Shown one piece after another: positions 61,495 through 64,000 of a DNA stretch of 64,000 nt (the first letter of the stretch is position 1; each line of letters begins with the position of its first letter). The notes under the pieces are model-generated. The model was not told where the DNA came from. It saw only the letters and a program-made list of their open reading frames with translations, and ran no database searches. Both the position numbers and the translations under genes were made by a program. The stretch comes from Paragonimus heterotremus (lineage: Eukaryota > Platyhelminthes > Trematoda > Plagiorchiida > Troglotrematidae): NCBI GenBank assembly GCA_013368495.1, contig LUCH01000363.1, forward strand, positions 138,588 through 202,587, given 5' to 3'.

Positions 61495-64000
61495 ATCAAA
61501 TTGGTCGGTTAAAGTTTAAATGGGTTTGAATGCGTCTAAATGTGTTAAATGGTTTGACTTTTTCGTCTCTGGTGTGATTTTTGAATGAATTTAAAAAGCC
61601 AGTTTCGTTAGCAATGCGATTTGAAGTACCCTGGTTTTGAAGTAATGTACACAGCTGTAGCAACAAAGCACTATCGGAACGTTGACTATTACTACATCTA
61701 TCTTCTCAGTTCATGGTGACTTCACCACTCGTTAGTAAACATTTCTACTCACGCACATAACTAATGCGGTTTTAGATCTCAAAGATCCAGCTATGTTTCA
61801 TTCGCGTTCATTAGTACACGCTCTGTTCTAACCGTCATGGTCGTCATAACTCATAATTCGTCTGTCATTTACAAACCTAAACGTTGCTGTAAACAGCTTT
61901 CACTCAAACAACTAATCTAGGAAAATTTCTGACGGCTGCTTATCTTTCCGTGTAAACGACGAATCTCCTTACTAGCTGTTAGTTAACTAGGTGTTGTGGT
62001 TATTATTTGTATGACGTGGTATAGTTATGTGGACAACTTTTGCAGTTAATAGTCAATCTATGCTCACTTTCCAAAAACCTCTATCTACCTCAGATCACTT
62101 TTGTAGACGGTTTGCCATTTGGTGTGTTCTCTCATTTGGATGTACTGTCCACTTAATATTTTTCCGTTAGTACGTACTTAACACAACCTATCACTTCTCA
62201 GTAAAAGAATTCTTGTAGAAAATTTGTTGGAATAATTGTTCTCCATCACGGTGAAGCGTGTGAATTGTTATGAATCAAAATTTTACACAGTTCGTTCGTT
62301 GTTGTCAGTTTTCCCAAATATATTTCCACAGATTGGTTCGGCTGTTCGTAAAAACACTCATCCACGTGTAATCGGTCTAGCAATTCCTCTGCTGTATCTC
62401 TTCATCTAACTTTTACGCAAAATCAGTCTTCTTATTATAAATCAGTAGTGTATTTCAATTGATTTCAGACGTTCACACTTTGTCCAAGTTAATTTTGGGT
62501 TATTTCGATATGACGTATCACTGGCATGTGCAGAAACTTGAACCTGGTAGAATGATCAAGTAGTTGTTTATACTGAACCGGTTAATGTTCGCCACAAGAT
62601 GATCTCAGACAAGCGTACATCGGTCATAGATCTCACGATTCGTGTATCCAAAGAAGACATCAGCAATAATGGAAGATTAGCTACGGTTAAAACCATCGTA
62701 ATACAATGACAACAAAATTTACATATTTACAACTTACAAACGGTACAGAATGTATAAACGAGTGTAAACCGTTTGCTTTGTAATGAAGTTTGAATGAAGT
62801 ATGAATATATGGACTTTAGACTCCACTTTACTTGCGTTACTCTGTCTCCGGGACGTTTGCGCGAGTAAATGACGTTTGGACCGAGTATAACACTGCGGTT
62901 AATTTGTCAAATGCTGTGGGTTTAAAGACTATATTGTTACTAAACAAGATAGACTATTGTACGAAGCTGGCGAATAATATTGTAATGACAGTCTTGGCGA
63001 AAAGAGCGTCTGTCAGAGAGTACTTTTGTGTCTACATAAATGTTGATTATATTATAACATCAACTCACGTAAGCCAAAATATATGAATGATAAAACAAAT
63101 TCACCAATTTATGGTTTAGTATCAACAAATTAACGTTATATTAAGATAAAACGAATCTGGTTATGAGTGGCTGCGAAACCCGATTCGAATACTACACACT
63201 ACTGAGTGCGTGCTTTCGTCCACTTGACGGAAGACTGTGTATCTCAGTCGAACCACTTATTACAGCTTCAGTTGTGATGTGCATGAATGATAACTAAATA
63301 TTCGTCAAAATAATTTGCTACTTGCTAAAGTACTGAGTACAACAAGGAATGTCTAAACGAATGTGAGTTGACAAACATCTACCAGGGTTAGATTTGGCGT
63401 TCCAAAGTGAGGGAACACGAAAATATCAAGTTTCCATTGTTGAGCAGTTATACAACAGTTGTCTCTATCTAAGATAATTAAACCCGATGTGAACCTCTGA
63501 CTATTGTCAGCATTCAGAGATCTTAACTACAACGAAATAAGTAAAGTAAATCGTTTATACCAGACATTCGTTCATTGCAGATCATCCGTGTACTGCGTAA
63601 AAATAGCTAGGAAATAGATCACAGTTTTATTTACATGTAATTGTTTGAATGAATAATAAATCTTCGAGGTGTTTCAAGAATAGTTGCCATGCAAAACTTG
63701 CAAGCTAGTATGCAATCAACCAAATGTTCGAACAACAGATGAACTGTTTCACAACTTATCAGAAAAATGAGATCAAAATTGGGAAAACAAGTTTTCTTTT
63801 TTCTTGCACAGTTTACCGTGCATCAGCACGATTGTATTGCACACGTAGAGGTTTCATATATGTTCCTTCTTACAACATCGAATCTTTAATCCTAGGAAGT
63901 GAGTAGTATTCAACATATTAAGTCTCACCAAAGGAAGCAGACTTTCAAACGTGTGTCCAGTTTAGTTTGCGTTGCTTCCACTCGGGAAGTGGCATCCGAC
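61495..64000. other. No recognisable gene
   Basis: ORFs at 62832-63086 and 63724-63906 (+) have no recognised features. No polyadenylation site can be tied to a gene here. Confidence 0.5.

Overview
The window reads as nuclear DNA of an invertebrate, most likely a flatworm and probably a trematode. It is about 40 % GC by eye, gene-poor and intron-rich. It is littered with decayed retroelements: Penelope-like, CR1-like, RTE-like, R2-like and Ty3/gypsy-like, plus tRNA-derived short repeats. There are no operons, Shine-Dalgarno sites or long bacterial ORFs. The species call is inference from this repeat mix and from the one recognisable host gene.

Layout. 1-6.9 kb: no gene recognised, only microsatellites and unexplained ORFs. 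7.0-8.3 kb: a tRNA-like repeat, then a broken RTE-type non-LTR element (endonuclease part). 12.4-12.95 kb: one copy of a roughly 440-bp tRNA-headed repeat seen at several other loci. 13.4-16.9 kb: two different Penelope-like elements in the same orientation. The second ends in a tail with a TATA-like box and a hammerhead-ribozyme-like core. 17.6-20.95 kb: more copies of the 440-bp family, one an inverted pair and one a tandem dimer. 21.9-22.6 kb: two weak candidate host exons. 24.6-29.7 kb: a nested block. A CR1-like element is split by about 4.3 kb that carries an antisense gypsy-like integrase and a sense R2-like reverse transcriptase/endonuclease, with a 76/87-bp direct repeat at each end of the insertion.

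40.3-49.8 kb (+ strand): a follistatin-type gene. Three exons with good splice sites encode the N-terminal follistatin domain, then follistatin domains FSD1+FSD2 in one exon, then FSD3. All three are symmetric phase 1-1 exons and join in frame. A signal-peptide exon must lie upstream; there are candidates but none is proven. A phase-compatible candidate last exon lies at 61.3 kb. By homology the product is a secreted antagonist of activin/BMP-type TGF-beta ligands. Unusual features are a 75-residue insert at the start of FSD2, a 40-residue insert in FSD3, and loss in FSD2 of exactly the two cysteines that form one Kazal disulphide.

49.8-64 kb: mostly featureless, apart from a tRNA-like repeat at 50.6 kb and divergent copies of the 440-bp family at 58.7-60.2 kb. 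Everything except follistatin and the element relics is low confidence. The retroelement ORFs carry stops and frameshifts and are treated as pseudogenes.
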